From positions 1 to 64,000 of the forward strand of contig JAPFFF010000065.1 of assembly GCA_039105265.1 (NCBI GenBank): DNA of 64,000 nt, written 5' to 3'. The DNA comes from Tritrichomonas musculus. Its lineage: Eukaryota; Parabasalia; Tritrichomonadida; Tritrichomonadidae. Both the position numbers and the translations under genes were made by a program. Positions 33,117 to 42,847 of the stretch are shown here, in pieces. Numbering within the stretch: position 1 is the first letter of the stretch; each line of letters begins with the position of its first letter. Below the pieces are notes generated by a model. That model made no database searches. It saw nothing but the letters and a program-made list of their open reading frames with translations, and was not told the DNA's origin.

Positions 33117-35528
33117 TTATAAAATTGTAATTTTGGCATAACCATTGCCGGCGTGGCCTTTTTCATTTCCATTTCCATCTGGACAAGGGAATTCTTCGTT
33201 ACCTCCAACACACTTCGATTCTCTTAAGTGGTACTCACTCGTTAGAACAAACTTCGATGCATTTGATGAGTCACCTGATTGAAACTCTTTCATACTTGAC
33301 TCAGTGAATGTCCAGCCTGATCCGCCGCCTCCACTTGAACAATTTGTAGAATTTCCACAACCACCACTTCCACCACCATACCAGCCGCCTCCACCACCGC
33401 CGCCAGAATCGCATCCTTGGTTGTACTTACCTGTTGCACCCGAACCAAATTGACCTCGATCTCCGTGCCGGCCATCGCATGAACCGAGTCCTGATGTGCT
33501 GCCTGCCTGCGTTCCTGCGCCCTGGCTTTGAAGTTTATCTTCATGGAAAACGTTTCCTCCACTCAGGCCTCCTCCAAATCCACCTGGATTATAATGATAA
33601 CTGTCTCCACTAGCCCCACCACCGCCACCAGCGACAATCACTCGCGCTTTCCTTGAGTTGCTTCCGATTCGAATTGATGTAGAACCGCCTCCTGTTCCTG
33701 GAACCGTCGTGTAACTAGAATAGTGCCCAGTTTTTGTTCCTCCGCCGTCAGGGTAGCCTCCTTCTGTACTTAAACCGTCTGACGAATTAGAAGGACGGCC
33801 TTCTCCACCAACGAAAACATAAACGGTCTCTTTTTTGTTTAAACTCAGAATACCTCGTGAATAACCGCCTAAACCGCCTGGAACTGTCTTATAATTACTT
33901 CGAGTGCCATTACTTTCACAATTGCCAGTAGAATCACCGCCTTTGGCTCCCCAAACTTCAAGCAAGTATTGGCCTTGGGGAAGTGAAATTTGAGCTGGTT
34001 TCCTTCCTTCATAATCGAATGTAAGACAGCTTTTATTCGTTGTCACGGAGTTACTCACAATTTCGTTTGATTCTCCTTCAGTGTTAAAAACAATGCATCG
34101 CACGTAGTACAGACCTATCTTGCAACCAAATGTTGTGTTCATATGAAGTGAAGTGATTGGTTTTCCATTTTCGTACGCTTCACTTCCAAGGCATTTCGCA
34201 TCACTTTTGCTAACGATAACTTTACTCTTCGTCGTGTCAAGAATTCCATGTTTAATTATCAAATTGATTTCTGCGTTAACAAAAACATCTTTCTCGACAC
34301 TAGCAACAATTTGTCCTTCGAATGGGACATTTTCGTTATTTTCAACGATTTCTTTCTCTGAAGTTGTTAATTTACTTTGTAGTTCGCTTATTTGATTTTC
34401 TAATTCTTTTGAATATTTAATTTGATTTTGTAATTGTTCATTAAATTGTTTTTGAAGTAATTCTTCAAATTCTTTCATTTTGCTTTCATGTTCATTATTC
34501 AAATTTTTGGTGTCATTAAATTGATTTTGAAGTGACAACATTTTTTCTTCCAAATCTTTCATTTTATTTTGTTGTTCACTGATCAAATTATTTGAATCAT
34601 CCAATTGACTTTGAAGTTTAGCATTAACTTTTTCTGAGTCACTAATTTGGTTTTGAAGCAATGTTTCTAATTCTTTCATTTTAGCTCGTTGTTCATCGTT
34701 CATTTCTTCTAGATTTTTCTTACGATTGTTCATTTCATTTATAAGATCTAAATTACACCTCAGATAATCAAAGTAGTTTCGTGTGTTTTCGTTCGATTTT
34801 AGATACATTTCACACAATTCTGAAAGTCGATCATCTGAAAGTTTTTGAAGCTCGAGAAATTGAAATAAAACATAAAATTTACTCAGTGATTTAACTATCA
34901 TATCATAAAGTTTGTTACTATTGATTTCATCAGGTGAACTTTTTTCAATAACACGATAAATAATTTCAATTGGCAATTCTTTGAATTTTTCTTTGCTTAA
35001 ACACTCGTTAATTTTATTCGTTAAAGTATTTTCAATCTCATTACTAATTTCAACTATGTGGTTATCACTCGTCGTTTGTGTTTTAACATTATATTCGAGC
35101 ATTTGGAAAATAAAATCAACATCAATGTTGTGTGATATAATATATTGTTTGATTTTGGACGTGAGTTTTCGAACTTCTAAATATTTGCTAATTTTTAGAA
35201 GATCAATGCATTGGACGTATGTTAAGGTTAAATCTTCTTTAATATTGTAATTTTGTTGTAATAATTGAAAAAAGAAATCGACGCTCTCTGGTAAAAGTTG
35301 AAATTCTTCTTGAAATTGATGAATTTCTTGCGGAAGACGATTAACAACATCGGGAAATAAATACTCTTCTCGGATATGTTTGGAATATTTGGTTAATTGT
35401 GAATAATATAATTTAATTTTGGCTGAATCATGTTGGAATGTAACTAAATCATCATTTTCAAAACTTTCATCGTCAATAGAATCCGAATTCTGGGCTTGGT
35501 CAAAGCTTTGGGAGCTATAATCGATCAT
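33117..35528 (-). CDS. BTB/BACK-like, coiled-coil, ALK-type glycine-rich protein
   Basis: The 803-residue protein begins at the ATG at 35526-35528; the in-frame GTG four codons upstream is less likely. Residues about 25-250 look like a degenerate BTB-BACK region (LPESVDFFFQLLQQNY, LLKISKYLEVRKL), as in many trichomonad proteins. A long coiled coil follows (about 265-385), with repeated ELQNQ/LEEKM heptads. After a beta-rich linker, the last 290 residues are very glycine-rich with LEVWGAKGGDS, VYVFVGGEG and VIVAGGGGGASG. That pattern matches the glycine-rich domain of ALK/LTK receptors (PF12810). Paired cysteines near the C-terminus (ESKCVGGNEEFPC) may form disulphides. I see no signal peptide or membrane segment. 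Function unknown. Confidence 0.8.
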   Translation of the reverse strand: MIDYSSQSFDQAQNSDSIDDESFENDDLVTFQHDSAKIKLYYSQLTKYSKHIREEYLFPDVVNRLPQEIHQFQEEFQLLPESVDFFFQLLQQNYNIKEDLTLTYVQCIDLLKISKYLEVRKLTSKIKQYIISHNIDVDFIFQMLEYNVKTQTTSDNHIVEISNEIENTLTNKINECLSKEKFKELPIEIIYRVIEKSSPDEINSNKLYDMIVKSLSKFYVLFQFLELQKLSDDRLSELCEMYLKSNENTRNYFDYLRCNLDLINEMNNRKKNLEEMNDEQRAKMKELETLLQNQISDSEKVNAKLQSQLDDSNNLISEQQNKMKDLEEKMLSLQNQFNDTKNLNNEHESKMKEFEELLQKQFNEQLQNQIKYSKELENQISELQSKLTTSEKEIVENNENVPFEGQIVASVEKDVFVNAEINLIIKHGILDTTKSKVIVSKSDAKCLGSEAYENGKPITSLHMNTTFGCKIGLYYVRCIVFNTEGESNEIVSNSVTTNKSCLTFDYEGRKPAQISLPQGQYLLEVWGAKGGDSTGNCESNGTRSNYKTVPGGLGGYSRGILSLNKKETVYVFVGGEGRPSNSSDGLSTEGGYPDGGGTKTGHYSSYTTVPGTGGGSTSIRIGSNSRKARVIVAGGGGGASGDSYHYNPGGFGGGLSGGNVFHEDKLQSQGAGTQAGSTSGLGSCDGRHGDRGQFGSGATGKYNQGCDSGGGGGGGWYGGGSGGCGNSTNCSSGGGGSGWTFTESSMKEFQSGDSSNASKFVLTSEYHLRESKCVGGNEEFPCPDGNGNEKGHAGNGYAKITIL

Positions 35529-35583
35529 AAATTTTATCACTTGGATTTAAAATTTTAAAGCTAGGAAAGATGACACTTTTTTC

Positions 35584-35615
35584 TTTCAATTATATATATA
35601 TATATATAATTGAAA
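35584..35615. repeat. Perfect 32-bp AT palindrome
   Basis: TTTCAATTATATATA reads into its own reverse complement with no mismatch, just upstream of the start of the minus-strand glycine-rich gene. It may be an AT-rich promoter element or a cruciform-prone site. No role can be assigned. Confidence 0.8.
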
Positions 35616-35629
35616 AAGCCGATTATAAA

Positions 35630-35673
35630 ATGTCTTGTTTTTGTTTTTTGAAATTCTCAAAAAAACAAGACAT
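35630..35673. repeat. T/A-rich inverted repeat able to form a hairpin
   Basis: An arm beginning ATGTCTTGTTTTT at 35630 pairs with the arm ending AAAACAAGACAT at 35673 around a loop of about 5 bases, with one short bulge. It lies between the AT palindrome and the GC-rich island. Confidence 0.7.
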
Positions 35674-35743
35674 TCAATATTTTTTATCCTCATTCATTTA
35701 AAATAAATACCATCTTGCAGTCTTGCTAAAAGGGCACCGAAAG

Positions 35744-35836
35744 GAGCAAATGGCTTGAGGTGACCTTTGGGTCTAGGTCAAGCGGTTTATATGGCACTAG
35801 CACGGGTTGTCCCGTCCAAACCGTTTTGCATTGCTC
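35744..35836. ncRNA. Candidate structured RNA, three-way junction in a GC-rich island
   Basis: Within very AT-rich DNA, about 110 bases are GC-rich and self-complementary. GAGCAA (35744-35749) pairs with TTGCTC (35831-35836) as a closing stem. CTTGA (35754-35758) pairs with TCAAG (35778-35782), enclosing GACC/GGTC with a TTTG loop. CGGTTT (35783-35788) pairs with AAACCG (35818-35823), enclosing ACGGG/CCCGT with a TTGT loop. The result is a compact three-way junction of about 93 nt. It does not match tRNA, 5S, U1-U6, SRP or hammerhead core motifs that I could recall. The strand cannot be decided. GC islands in AT-rich protist genomes often mark noncoding RNAs. Confidence 0.45.
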
Positions 35837-35847
35837 TCTAATTTTAG

Positions 35848-35996
35848 TCATGCAGGGCTTACAATCCAGAAGATCGCTTTACTTTCAATGAAATACTAAG
35901 AACACTTCAACAACCTGAGTTCCTCACAGGTGATGTTGTTAAAAAAGATTTTGAAGATTATGTGGAAAAATTATTTCCAAAGAAATGATTATCTGA
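35848..35996 (+). pseudogene. Copy of the 3' end of the double-kinase gene
   Basis: These 149 bp match 32717-32865 closely and encode the kinase tail from about CWAYNPEDR to the stop codon (here CRAYNPEDR). The rest of the kinase is absent. With the dehydrogenase tail that follows, it repeats the kinase-tail/dehydrogenase-tail order seen at 32717-33005 on the other side of the glycine-rich gene. Confidence 0.85.
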
Positions 35997-36081
35997 CATT
36001 TCTTGTTTTTAATATTGTTTTAGTTTATTTCAATGTAATTTTTGCTTATCTGAATAAACAAAAAATAATAATAATAATTGT

Positions 36082-36726
36082 TTAATAAATAATCTCATTA
36101 GTTTCCTGTTTCGTGTATAGTTTCCAGAATTCTTCAGCAATTGTTAATGGAGCAAATTGATCATTAGAACCAATAACATTGGTTACTTGGACAATGCCGA
36201 TATAAATTCCTTTTTCTTTCAAAACTGGAGCTAAAGCTTGGACCATTGCTCTCAATGCTGCCTTGTCCATCGAAAGTGGTAAGAATCCAGCATAAGGGTG
36301 CATTGCGAAGCCACCTCCTGTGATAAGGATTGATCCCTTCTTTTTTGCAAATTCTTCATTATCAAGAAGTTTAATACAATTGTAAGCTCCTGCTACATCT
36401 GCTGCAAAATGGGTCATTAATGTATCAGCAGTGACTTTGCCTGATTCATCGGGTGTTGTAATCCCAACATTATAAAATAAAACATCAGGTATACCATGAG
36501 CTTTTACTGCATTTTGGAAAACTTGGGCAAAAGAATTAAAATCAGCAGCATCTGCTGGCTGTATATAAGTTTCAATGCCTTTTGCTGAAAATTCTTTCTC
36601 ATATTCTTTCAATCTTTGTTCGTTTCTTGCCATTAGAACAACGCGGAAACCATTACTACCAAATTTTTCGGCAACTCCGTTTCCCAAACCTTTGCCTGCA
36701 CCAACAACGAAGATTGCTTTTTTCAT
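36082..36726 (-). CDS. Short-chain dehydrogenase/reductase family protein
   Basis: The protein is 214 residues from the Met at 36724-36726 (MKKAIFVVGAGKGLG). The open frame runs 51 codons further upstream, but that part is hydrophobic AT-rich junk and the Rossmann strand starts at this Met. The nucleotide-binding GxGxGLG-type motif is present (GAGKGLG), as are YNVG in place of NNAG and a C-terminal helix with LSMDKAALRAMVQALAP. The YxxxK catalytic tyrosine is not in its usual place: the position before SMDK is Leu. Some bacterial reductases of this class show the same LSxxKAAL pattern, so a bacterial origin by transfer is plausible (inference). Substrate unknown. It is adjacent to duplicated scraps of its own tail. 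Confidence 0.85.
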   Translation of the reverse strand: MKKAIFVVGAGKGLGNGVAEKFGSNGFRVVLMARNEQRLKEYEKEFSAKGIETYIQPADAADFNSFAQVFQNAVKAHGIPDVLFYNVGITTPDESGKVTADTLMTHFAADVAGAYNCIKLLDNEEFAKKKGSILITGGGFAMHPYAGFLPLSMDKAALRAMVQALAPVLKEKGIYIGIVQVTNVIGSNDQFAPLTIAEEFWKLYTKQETNEIIY

Positions 36727-37621
36727 CATGATAAAAAAAATATCGTAAATTTCCATTGAAAAAGTTATTTTTACAATATTTATAAAAATAACCAGCTTAT
36801 TAGTTGGAAATAAATACGAAAAGCTTAATAATAAGTGAAAAATGAGAATGCTCAATTTTAATTTTGGATATAAAACCATTTTATTTGAAAACCAATTAAT
36901 TTTTCCAAAGTTGATAAAAAAAATGCATATATAGTACTAAATTTAATAATGAGAACACAATTATGAATTTACTTTTTTGAATATTCTTAATGATATTTGA
37001 ATGTAGTAAAAGAGTGAATCGGTATATTCCGTATCAAAAATAGAAAGGTGTCTAAAAGTTATTTATTGTGAAATCTCTGATTCTTTTCAAGTAGATATTG
37101 AACGAAATTTGGTATTTATGCATCAAATTTACTCATAATAATTTAATATAAATAGATCCATTCAATTGTTTGGCTTTTCCACTTTTAATGTATATTTTTT
37201 TAAATTAAACATTTGAAATTTTAGGGTTATCGATTAATAAAAAAAGTTGCAAAATTTTTGATTTTATCAATTGGCAAAGCCTTATACAATTTAATCGGGT
37301 ATGATATATATTTCAACACTTTTGGTTGATAAGATATTATTTGTTGGTGAGAAGTTAAAAAGCGATAGTTTATGTTAAATAAAACGTAAAACAATATTGT
37401 TTTCGGTTTTCGTCAATTAATTATGCTGAATTAAGCGGTTTTATAGTTTACAATAAATTTATTTCCTCAATTTTGAATTTTTTTTTCTTTGATTTTTTTA
37501 ATCTTATTTATGTTGTAAAATAAGTTTATGCATAATTGTTTTTTTTGTAAAATATGAATTTATAATTGTTAAGATTTTCATACAAATATGTACGTTACAA
37601 AATCTTTAAAGTAATTCAAAA
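36727..37621. other. Intergenic, AT-rich
   Basis: About 0.9 kb between divergent genes. I see no ORF with coding character, no tRNA and no notable repeat. It should hold the promoters of the dehydrogenase (minus) and of the large repeat protein (plus). Confidence 0.7.
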
Positions 37622-40600
37622 ATGAATGTTAAAGATCTTGCTTCCACTTCCCCCATTATCGGGTCATTACCATCTTTTACCCCTCGTCAAGGTCTAGAAA
37701 AAAGTAGTCAGCTTCAAAATCCATCAAGTTTACGTGCAGACAAAACTCAAGATATTTTTACTCCTACTAAATCGAATGATCTTCTTAATACAATGAGTCC
37801 TCCTCGCAGACGAAATACAACCATGGAATCAATGCCATTGGTGAGGCAACCAAGAGTAGAGTCAAGTTCTCCTCGATCTTCTATCAACTTTAGTAATACA
37901 AGATCATCTCCAAAAAGCGTCAAAAAATTTTCAAAAGATTCAAACATAAATACTAACGAAATCGCTAATTTCAATAAAGAATTAAAAAATAACCTTGATA
38001 TTTTCCGCTTAAAAGATTTATACGATAAAGAAGAAATACCTTTTGTCGATCTCGATTATTTGGCAGACAACGATTATATTTGTAGAGTTAATTCTAAAGG
38101 AAAAGTTCCAAGTCGTGATCCATCTTTAAATATTCTTTTAAAGCACAATTTACCACGAGTTTCATTAGATAGACGAGAGCAAATGAAATTTTTCGTTCAA
38201 GTTATCTATGAAGCGGTTTCAAATACACGCGAAGAAAATTTATATGATACATCATCATCCAATAATGGGAATGATAACGAAGAAGATGATGATCTTGATT
38301 TATCCAATATCAACTTACCTCAATTGAGATGTGAAATGGATATTTGGCTTTCCTCTCTCAACGAATGTGTTAAAGCAATTGGTACCAAAATAAAGCCAGT
38401 TGCTCTTATAATATTAGTTATTCAAAGAGAATTAAAAAGGAACTTTAAGCAATTATTATCTTTAATTGATAACGAACAAAGTACTCCAAGCCAGAATGCT
38501 AATACCTTAACAAAGCCATCAAAACTTGGAAAAACCACCAAAAGCCAACTCGAAGCCGATTTATCAGATCCCAAAGCAGCTCTTAACGCAACCGTGGAGA
38601 AAGCCAAAATTGTAGGTGCCCTTAAGCGAGATATTCAAAAACTTGAAGATCGAATTACCCAGTACAAATGCGATTTAATTGCCGCCCAAATTGAAGTCAA
38701 AGACAGAGACAAGCAATGCGAACGGTTACTTGATGTTAATCATCATCTTCGAGAAACAATTACTAATCAAGACAGGAAATTAGCCGCCATGTCCGACAAA
38801 TCCGGTGAAATTAGCGCATCAGGACTCGGCCAAGTTCCCGATGCTGCCCAAGTAGTTTGGGGCGAATTATCATCATTTGCCCGAGATATGACAAAAGCCC
38901 TTAAAAAAGTGAACATGGACCTCCTTTTGCCAGAAAGTACAGCCCAGTTAAATCAGCCGAAAGTTGGCCTTAACGCGCCATCGACAGCGGCAAACACATT
39001 CAAAGCGAAGGCAGCAAGAAGGAAGTCTTACGCAAGCACTGTGCAGAACAACTTGCTCTTCGACTTCGACATCTACAGCCTCGCTAACGCCGTCGTGCAG
39101 CCAGCCGGAAAAGACAGCGCAAAGATACAGACTTCATTGTCTGGCCCAGCTTCAATGGCACCCCCGCAAAAGCCAACAATGGTGCCTCCAACGAAGGCGT
39201 CTGTCGGACTAAACGTCGGCGACTCTTTTCCAAAGGCAAACACAATGGTGCCGCCAAGTGATGGCGGCGGCGGTGATGCTTTCCCTAAGGCAAACACGAT
39301 GGTGCAACCAAGCGGCAGCGGTGGAGGCGATGCATTTCCAAGGGTAAATACAATGGTGCCTCCACAGGGAGGCGGAGGCGACGCCTTCCCTAAAGCAAAT
39401 ACTGGAGGCGGTGACGCTTTTCCAAGGGCAAACACGATGGTGCCGCCACAAGGAGGAAGCGGCGATGCATTTCCAAGGGCAAGCACAATGGTGCCGCCCA
39501 GCGGTGGCGGTGGAGGCGATGCATTTCCCAGAGCAAACACGATGGTTCCTCCACAGGGAAGCGCGGGTGGTGACGCTTTTCCAAGGGCAAGCACAATGGT
39601 GCCTCCACAAAGTGGAGGCGGAGATGCATTTCCAAGAGCGAAGCCGGCTGTTGCGTTTCCTCCAGCGAACAGCGGCGGCGGTGGAGACGCATTTCCGCGT
39701 GCAACTGTTTCATTCCCTCCTTCTCCAAGCGGCGGCAACGACGCCTTCCCGAAGGCGAATGCGGGAGGCGGCGATGCCTTCCCAAGAGCGAAGCCGGCAG
39801 TCGCCTTTCCACCAGCGAGCACGGCAGACGGCGGCGACTCTTTCTCTCGCCTCGGCAACTCTCCAGCGGGCCCAGGCCACTTCCCGTCACTCATGTCGAA
39901 CCAGCCAGCAGCGCCGATGAGCGAGAACATCAACAAGAGTGCCTCGGCGCCGATCCAGAAGCGCGTCAGAGCGCCTACGCGACCCAACAAGAAGCTCCAC
40001 TTTACGAACTTCTTCCCAGACCTCTGCAACTTCACCGACACGTGCAGCGGCGGCCTCCTCAAGAAGCCCCCATCGTCGATCTACACCCAGCTCGAGAGCG
40101 AGCTCCGCCAGTTCCTCGTCCAGGTCTTCCAGAAGTACAAGGACAGGATGGGCGGAGTCCGAACTGAGGTCGAGAAGATGAGCGACAAGTTCAACAATCA
40201 GCTCGCTCATATCAAGGAAGGACTGGGCACACGTTCACTGTGGGCGCGAGTCCTTTTCAAGGCCGACGATTACATCGTGCTCCCAAAGGACGTGAAAGTG
40301 CCTGAGGAATATCAAGAGGTGACTTTTTCAGAGATCGCACGTGCTATCGTCGCAAAAATGAATCCACAAGAATCAGAGGAATTCATTAGAATTATGCGAC
40401 CAAATAGCGATTCAAATCAAACAATAAGCTTAAATGCTCCTTCTGACAAGGCAGGACCTAAACAAAACGAAACAATGAACGTAAGACCAACAACAGCTTC
40501 AGATGTTCTTTTCGATGTCTTTCCAGCTAACTTGATCGAAAAGATGATCGATTTTATCGCATATGTTAATAAAACAGCAAAAACTGACATTTCAGTTGAT

Positions 40601-41431
40601 ATGTTCAGGCGATTTTTCAGCGCTGATTTACCATTCACCCACTTTATCTTTTTCTGCAAGTTTTACTTGTTCAGCTTATCATTGACTGCTCCAGATATTG
40701 AACCTCAACAACAACGTATCAACGCACTCTCACTAATATTTAATAGATACGGATATAATACAACGTTCCCAGCAGAAACCAGATCAGCACTTGAAGAGCA
40801 ATATTGTGCTTCCTTACCAAGCTTCCTAGTTCTTGCAATGTCACTTTACACCCACATTATTTCAAAGCTTTCTCAAAAAGTGGAAAACGAAATGAATTCA
40901 CAGAAAACTGCTTCGCCATCTTCAAAGAAAGGCGGAGGAGGAGTTAATTTCCGTGCACACGGAACTCTGGGTAAGCAACAATTCCTTCTCAACTACCTGA
41001 AAGAAAGTGTTATTAATTATGTTGAACCAGAAAAGCCCAAACCAAAGACGGAAGAAGAGGACGAAGAGGATGATGAAGAGGAAAGGAAAAGGAAGAAGGA
41101 GGAAGAAAAGAAGAGGAAAGAAGAACAAGAAAAGGCAAGACAGAAGATGATGATGTCTCCAGAAAAAGAAGCAGAAAATAAAAATGCGGTTGAATACATG
41201 AAGGCCATTGCAGGAAGCGCAAAAGATTTGTCTTTTATAGAAGTCGCTGTCGAAATGTTTAATTATATAATTCCACTTGAGGATTCATTGGTAGATTTTG
41301 ATCCGCAAAATGAAGAACTTCTTGTTTACTTGTCAACTTTCGGTGTGAAGCCCAAAAAAGGAAAGAAAGCAAAGGATAAGGTTAAGCGATCTATTGAACC
41401 AATCAAGCCTGGCGATTTATTAACAAAATAA
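37622..41431 (+). CDS. Large unrecognised protein with coiled coil and GDAFP minisatellite repeats
   Basis: The 1,269-residue protein starts at the ATG at 37622. The N-terminus (1-115) is Ser/Pro-rich and looks disordered. A helical region (about 120-290) precedes a coiled coil (about 320-395, KRDIQKLEDRITQYKCDL). Residues about 533-750 are 13 imperfect units of the type GDAFPRANTMVPPQGG. A helical C-terminal region (about 790-1130) is followed by a charged helix (EEEDEEDDEEERKRKKEEEK) and a conserved-looking tail. I do not recognise a family. The layout suggests a cytoskeletal or scaffold protein (inference). GC content is high from about 38,800 to 40,350 and low on either side, so the gene is a compositional mosaic. 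Confidence 0.85.
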   Translation: MNVKDLASTSPIIGSLPSFTPRQGLEKSSQLQNPSSLRADKTQDIFTPTKSNDLLNTMSPPRRRNTTMESMPLVRQPRVESSSPRSSINFSNTRSSPKSVKKFSKDSNINTNEIANFNKELKNNLDIFRLKDLYDKEEIPFVDLDYLADNDYICRVNSKGKVPSRDPSLNILLKHNLPRVSLDRREQMKFFVQVIYEAVSNTREENLYDTSSSNNGNDNEEDDDLDLSNINLPQLRCEMDIWLSSLNECVKAIGTKIKPVALIILVIQRELKRNFKQLLSLIDNEQSTPSQNANTLTKPSKLGKTTKSQLEADLSDPKAALNATVEKAKIVGALKRDIQKLEDRITQYKCDLIAAQIEVKDRDKQCERLLDVNHHLRETITNQDRKLAAMSDKSGEISASGLGQVPDAAQVVWGELSSFARDMTKALKKVNMDLLLPESTAQLNQPKVGLNAPSTAANTFKAKAARRKSYASTVQNNLLFDFDIYSLANAVVQPAGKDSAKIQTSLSGPASMAPPQKPTMVPPTKASVGLNVGDSFPKANTMVPPSDGGGGDAFPKANTMVQPSGSGGGDAFPRVNTMVPPQGGGGDAFPKANTGGGDAFPRANTMVPPQGGSGDAFPRASTMVPPSGGGGGDAFPRANTMVPPQGSAGGDAFPRASTMVPPQSGGGDAFPRAKPAVAFPPANSGGGGDAFPRATVSFPPSPSGGNDAFPKANAGGGDAFPRAKPAVAFPPASTADGGDSFSRLGNSPAGPGHFPSLMSNQPAAPMSENINKSASAPIQKRVRAPTRPNKKLHFTNFFPDLCNFTDTCSGGLLKKPPSSIYTQLESELRQFLVQVFQKYKDRMGGVRTEVEKMSDKFNNQLAHIKEGLGTRSLWARVLFKADDYIVLPKDVKVPEEYQEVTFSEIARAIVAKMNPQESEEFIRIMRPNSDSNQTISLNAPSDKAGPKQNETMNVRPTTASDVLFDVFPANLIEKMIDFIAYVNKTAKTDISVDMFRRFFSADLPFTHFIFFCKFYLFSLSLTAPDIEPQQQRINALSLIFNRYGYNTTFPAETRSALEEQYCASLPSFLVLAMSLYTHIISKLSQKVENEMNSQKTASPSSKKGGGGVNFRAHGTLGKQQFLLNYLKESVINYVEPEKPKPKTEEEDEEDDEEERKRKKEEEKKRKEEQEKARQKMMMSPEKEAENKNAVEYMKAIAGSAKDLSFIEVAVEMFNYIIPLEDSLVDFDPQNEELLVYLSTFGVKPKKGKKAKDKVKRSIEPIKPGDLLTK
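39218..39870 (+). repeat. Coding minisatellite, about 13 units of roughly 17 codons
   Basis: In-frame repeats with the core GDAFP(R/K)A(N/S)TMVPP separated by Gly-rich linkers, mostly 51-54 bp long with shorter and longer variants. All six frames stay open for long distances because the region is GC-rich. Confidence 0.9.
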
Positions 41432-42102
41432 TTAGCTTTTCTGTTATTTGAAAAATGATTTTTATGTTTATTTTTAGCATATTTCTAGTTAATATAAAAT
41501 TTTTATTGGATTAGAACGTATTCTTTATTTGTTGACTATTTTTATGTTAGAATGTCTAATGATTATGAATGATATCATTACAATTTAAGAGGAGACAAAA
41601 TTTTTAAATTGCCTGAATTTTTTCTTCATATCATATCTACAGGTTCTTTGGTTCAAGAGCAATTAAAAACCTAAATAACTAAAGAAAATTCCTGCTCATT
41701 TCAGAGAAAAAAGCTTAAAAATATTGAGAGCTTTTGATGCAAAGACTTTCAGCTAATTTCTTTGAAAATAATCCAAAAAAATCAGTTGAAAATTGTGTTA
41801 TATGGAATAAACCAGTTTATTATTAATATGCACATATACTTTATTTATAAATTTTTATTTAACAGTTTTTGTTAGCAAAATTAGGAATTATTATTTATTT
41901 TTGATGTAAAAGTATATAATACAGAAATATTCTATTTTATACTAGTTATATATTATATAAATAAAAAATATAATGCATTTATTGAATTATTTGTAAGATA
42001 AGCATATATTTTATTTTTCTTTAAACAACTTTTTCATTAATATTTTATCATAAAGTATTCAATTTTCAATAATAATTGAATACTTTATATTTGCTTATTA
42101 AA
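41432..42102. other. Intergenic, AT-rich
   Basis: About 670 bp with no credible gene, ending at the left terminus of the polymerase-bearing element. The last five bases, TTAAA, recur just after the right terminus. Confidence 0.7.
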
Positions 42103-42385
42103 AGTAGTGATATAGAGACGCGTCTGGGTACAAGATAAATTTCATTGTCCCACAGACCTGAAAACTCAGTCAGTTGACCAATTTTTGACCATCATTTTTG
42201 ACACAATTGAATGAGTATTTCTCATCTATTTAATTATCGTTTTCATAAATTTCGATTAACTTAATAATTTATCCAAAAACTCAAGTATTGATATATAGAT
42301 GCAAACAGGAACTGGACCCACTAATGAACTTTGTTTATCTGGCTCAACCTCTGGTTTAGTCACTGAATTTAAGAAATATCAAAAT
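42103..42385 (+). repeat. Left terminal inverted repeat, 283 bp
   Basis: It reads AGTAGTGATATAGAGACGCG inward and matches the reverse complement of the right terminus over its whole length in my base-by-base comparison. It ends just before the first small ORF. Confidence 0.95.
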
Positions 42386-42427
42386 TAAATCAAAATAATT
42401 AACATAAAATATTTTTTCAATTATTAA

Positions 42428-42709
42428 ATGTCAAACGTTCTTGATATTTCTGATAAAGAATTACTTTTGAAAATTATTGCAAAATTGGTTGAAGATAATG
42501 ATTTGAAAGTTCTTCGCAAATTAATTAATAATAATGAAACAGTTCAAAGCTTTAAACCTAAAGAATTGAATATTAGATTTCCAATTGAAGGTTATAGATT
42601 TACTACACGAGGGAAGAAATTGATTCTTATGAAAGACTATTATTATGCAAAAACTAATAATAAATTGAAAGAAGTAATTGACTACATTTCATCATCAGCA
42701 CCTCAATAA
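42428..42709 (+). CDS. Small unknown protein of the polymerase element
   Basis: A 93-residue frame beginning about 40 bp inside the left terminal repeat, charged and helical at the N-terminus (LLLKIIAKLVEDNDLKVLRKL). No family recognised. Its position mirrors the polymerase start at the other end, so each inverted repeat could drive one transcription unit. It could be a DNA-binding or terminal protein, but there is no sequence proof. Confidence 0.55.
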   Translation: MSNVLDISDKELLLKIIAKLVEDNDLKVLRKLINNNETVQSFKPKELNIRFPIEGYRFTTRGKKLILMKDYYYAKTNNKLKEVIDYISSSAPQ

Positions 42710-42847
42710 GATTTAAAATTGTTTAATAATTTTTGAATTTAATAGTTCGTAACTAGTTTATTACAATGTTCATAATGTTCATTACACTATTCATAACAAT
42801 TCGTAATATTTTTGTAACATAATTTCGTAATTTTCGTAAATGAAAAG

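Noticed and set aside
35540-35540. GTG start for the glycine-rich gene
   Set aside because: An in-frame ATG lies four codons downstream at 35528.
35744-35836. tRNA, 5S rRNA, U-snRNA, SRP RNA or hammerhead ribozyme
   Set aside because: No anticodon arm, no B box, no CTGATGA core on either strand, and no recalled snRNA or SRP consensus matched.
39073-40210. Long minus-strand frames (up to 329 codons) opposite the GDAFP repeats
   Set aside because: GC-rich repeat DNA lacks stops in all frames. The plus-strand frame is continuous with well-formed N- and C-terminal regions.
41640-41700. GGTTCAAGAGC resembling a tRNA B box
   Set aside because: No acceptor, D or anticodon stem can be drawn around it.
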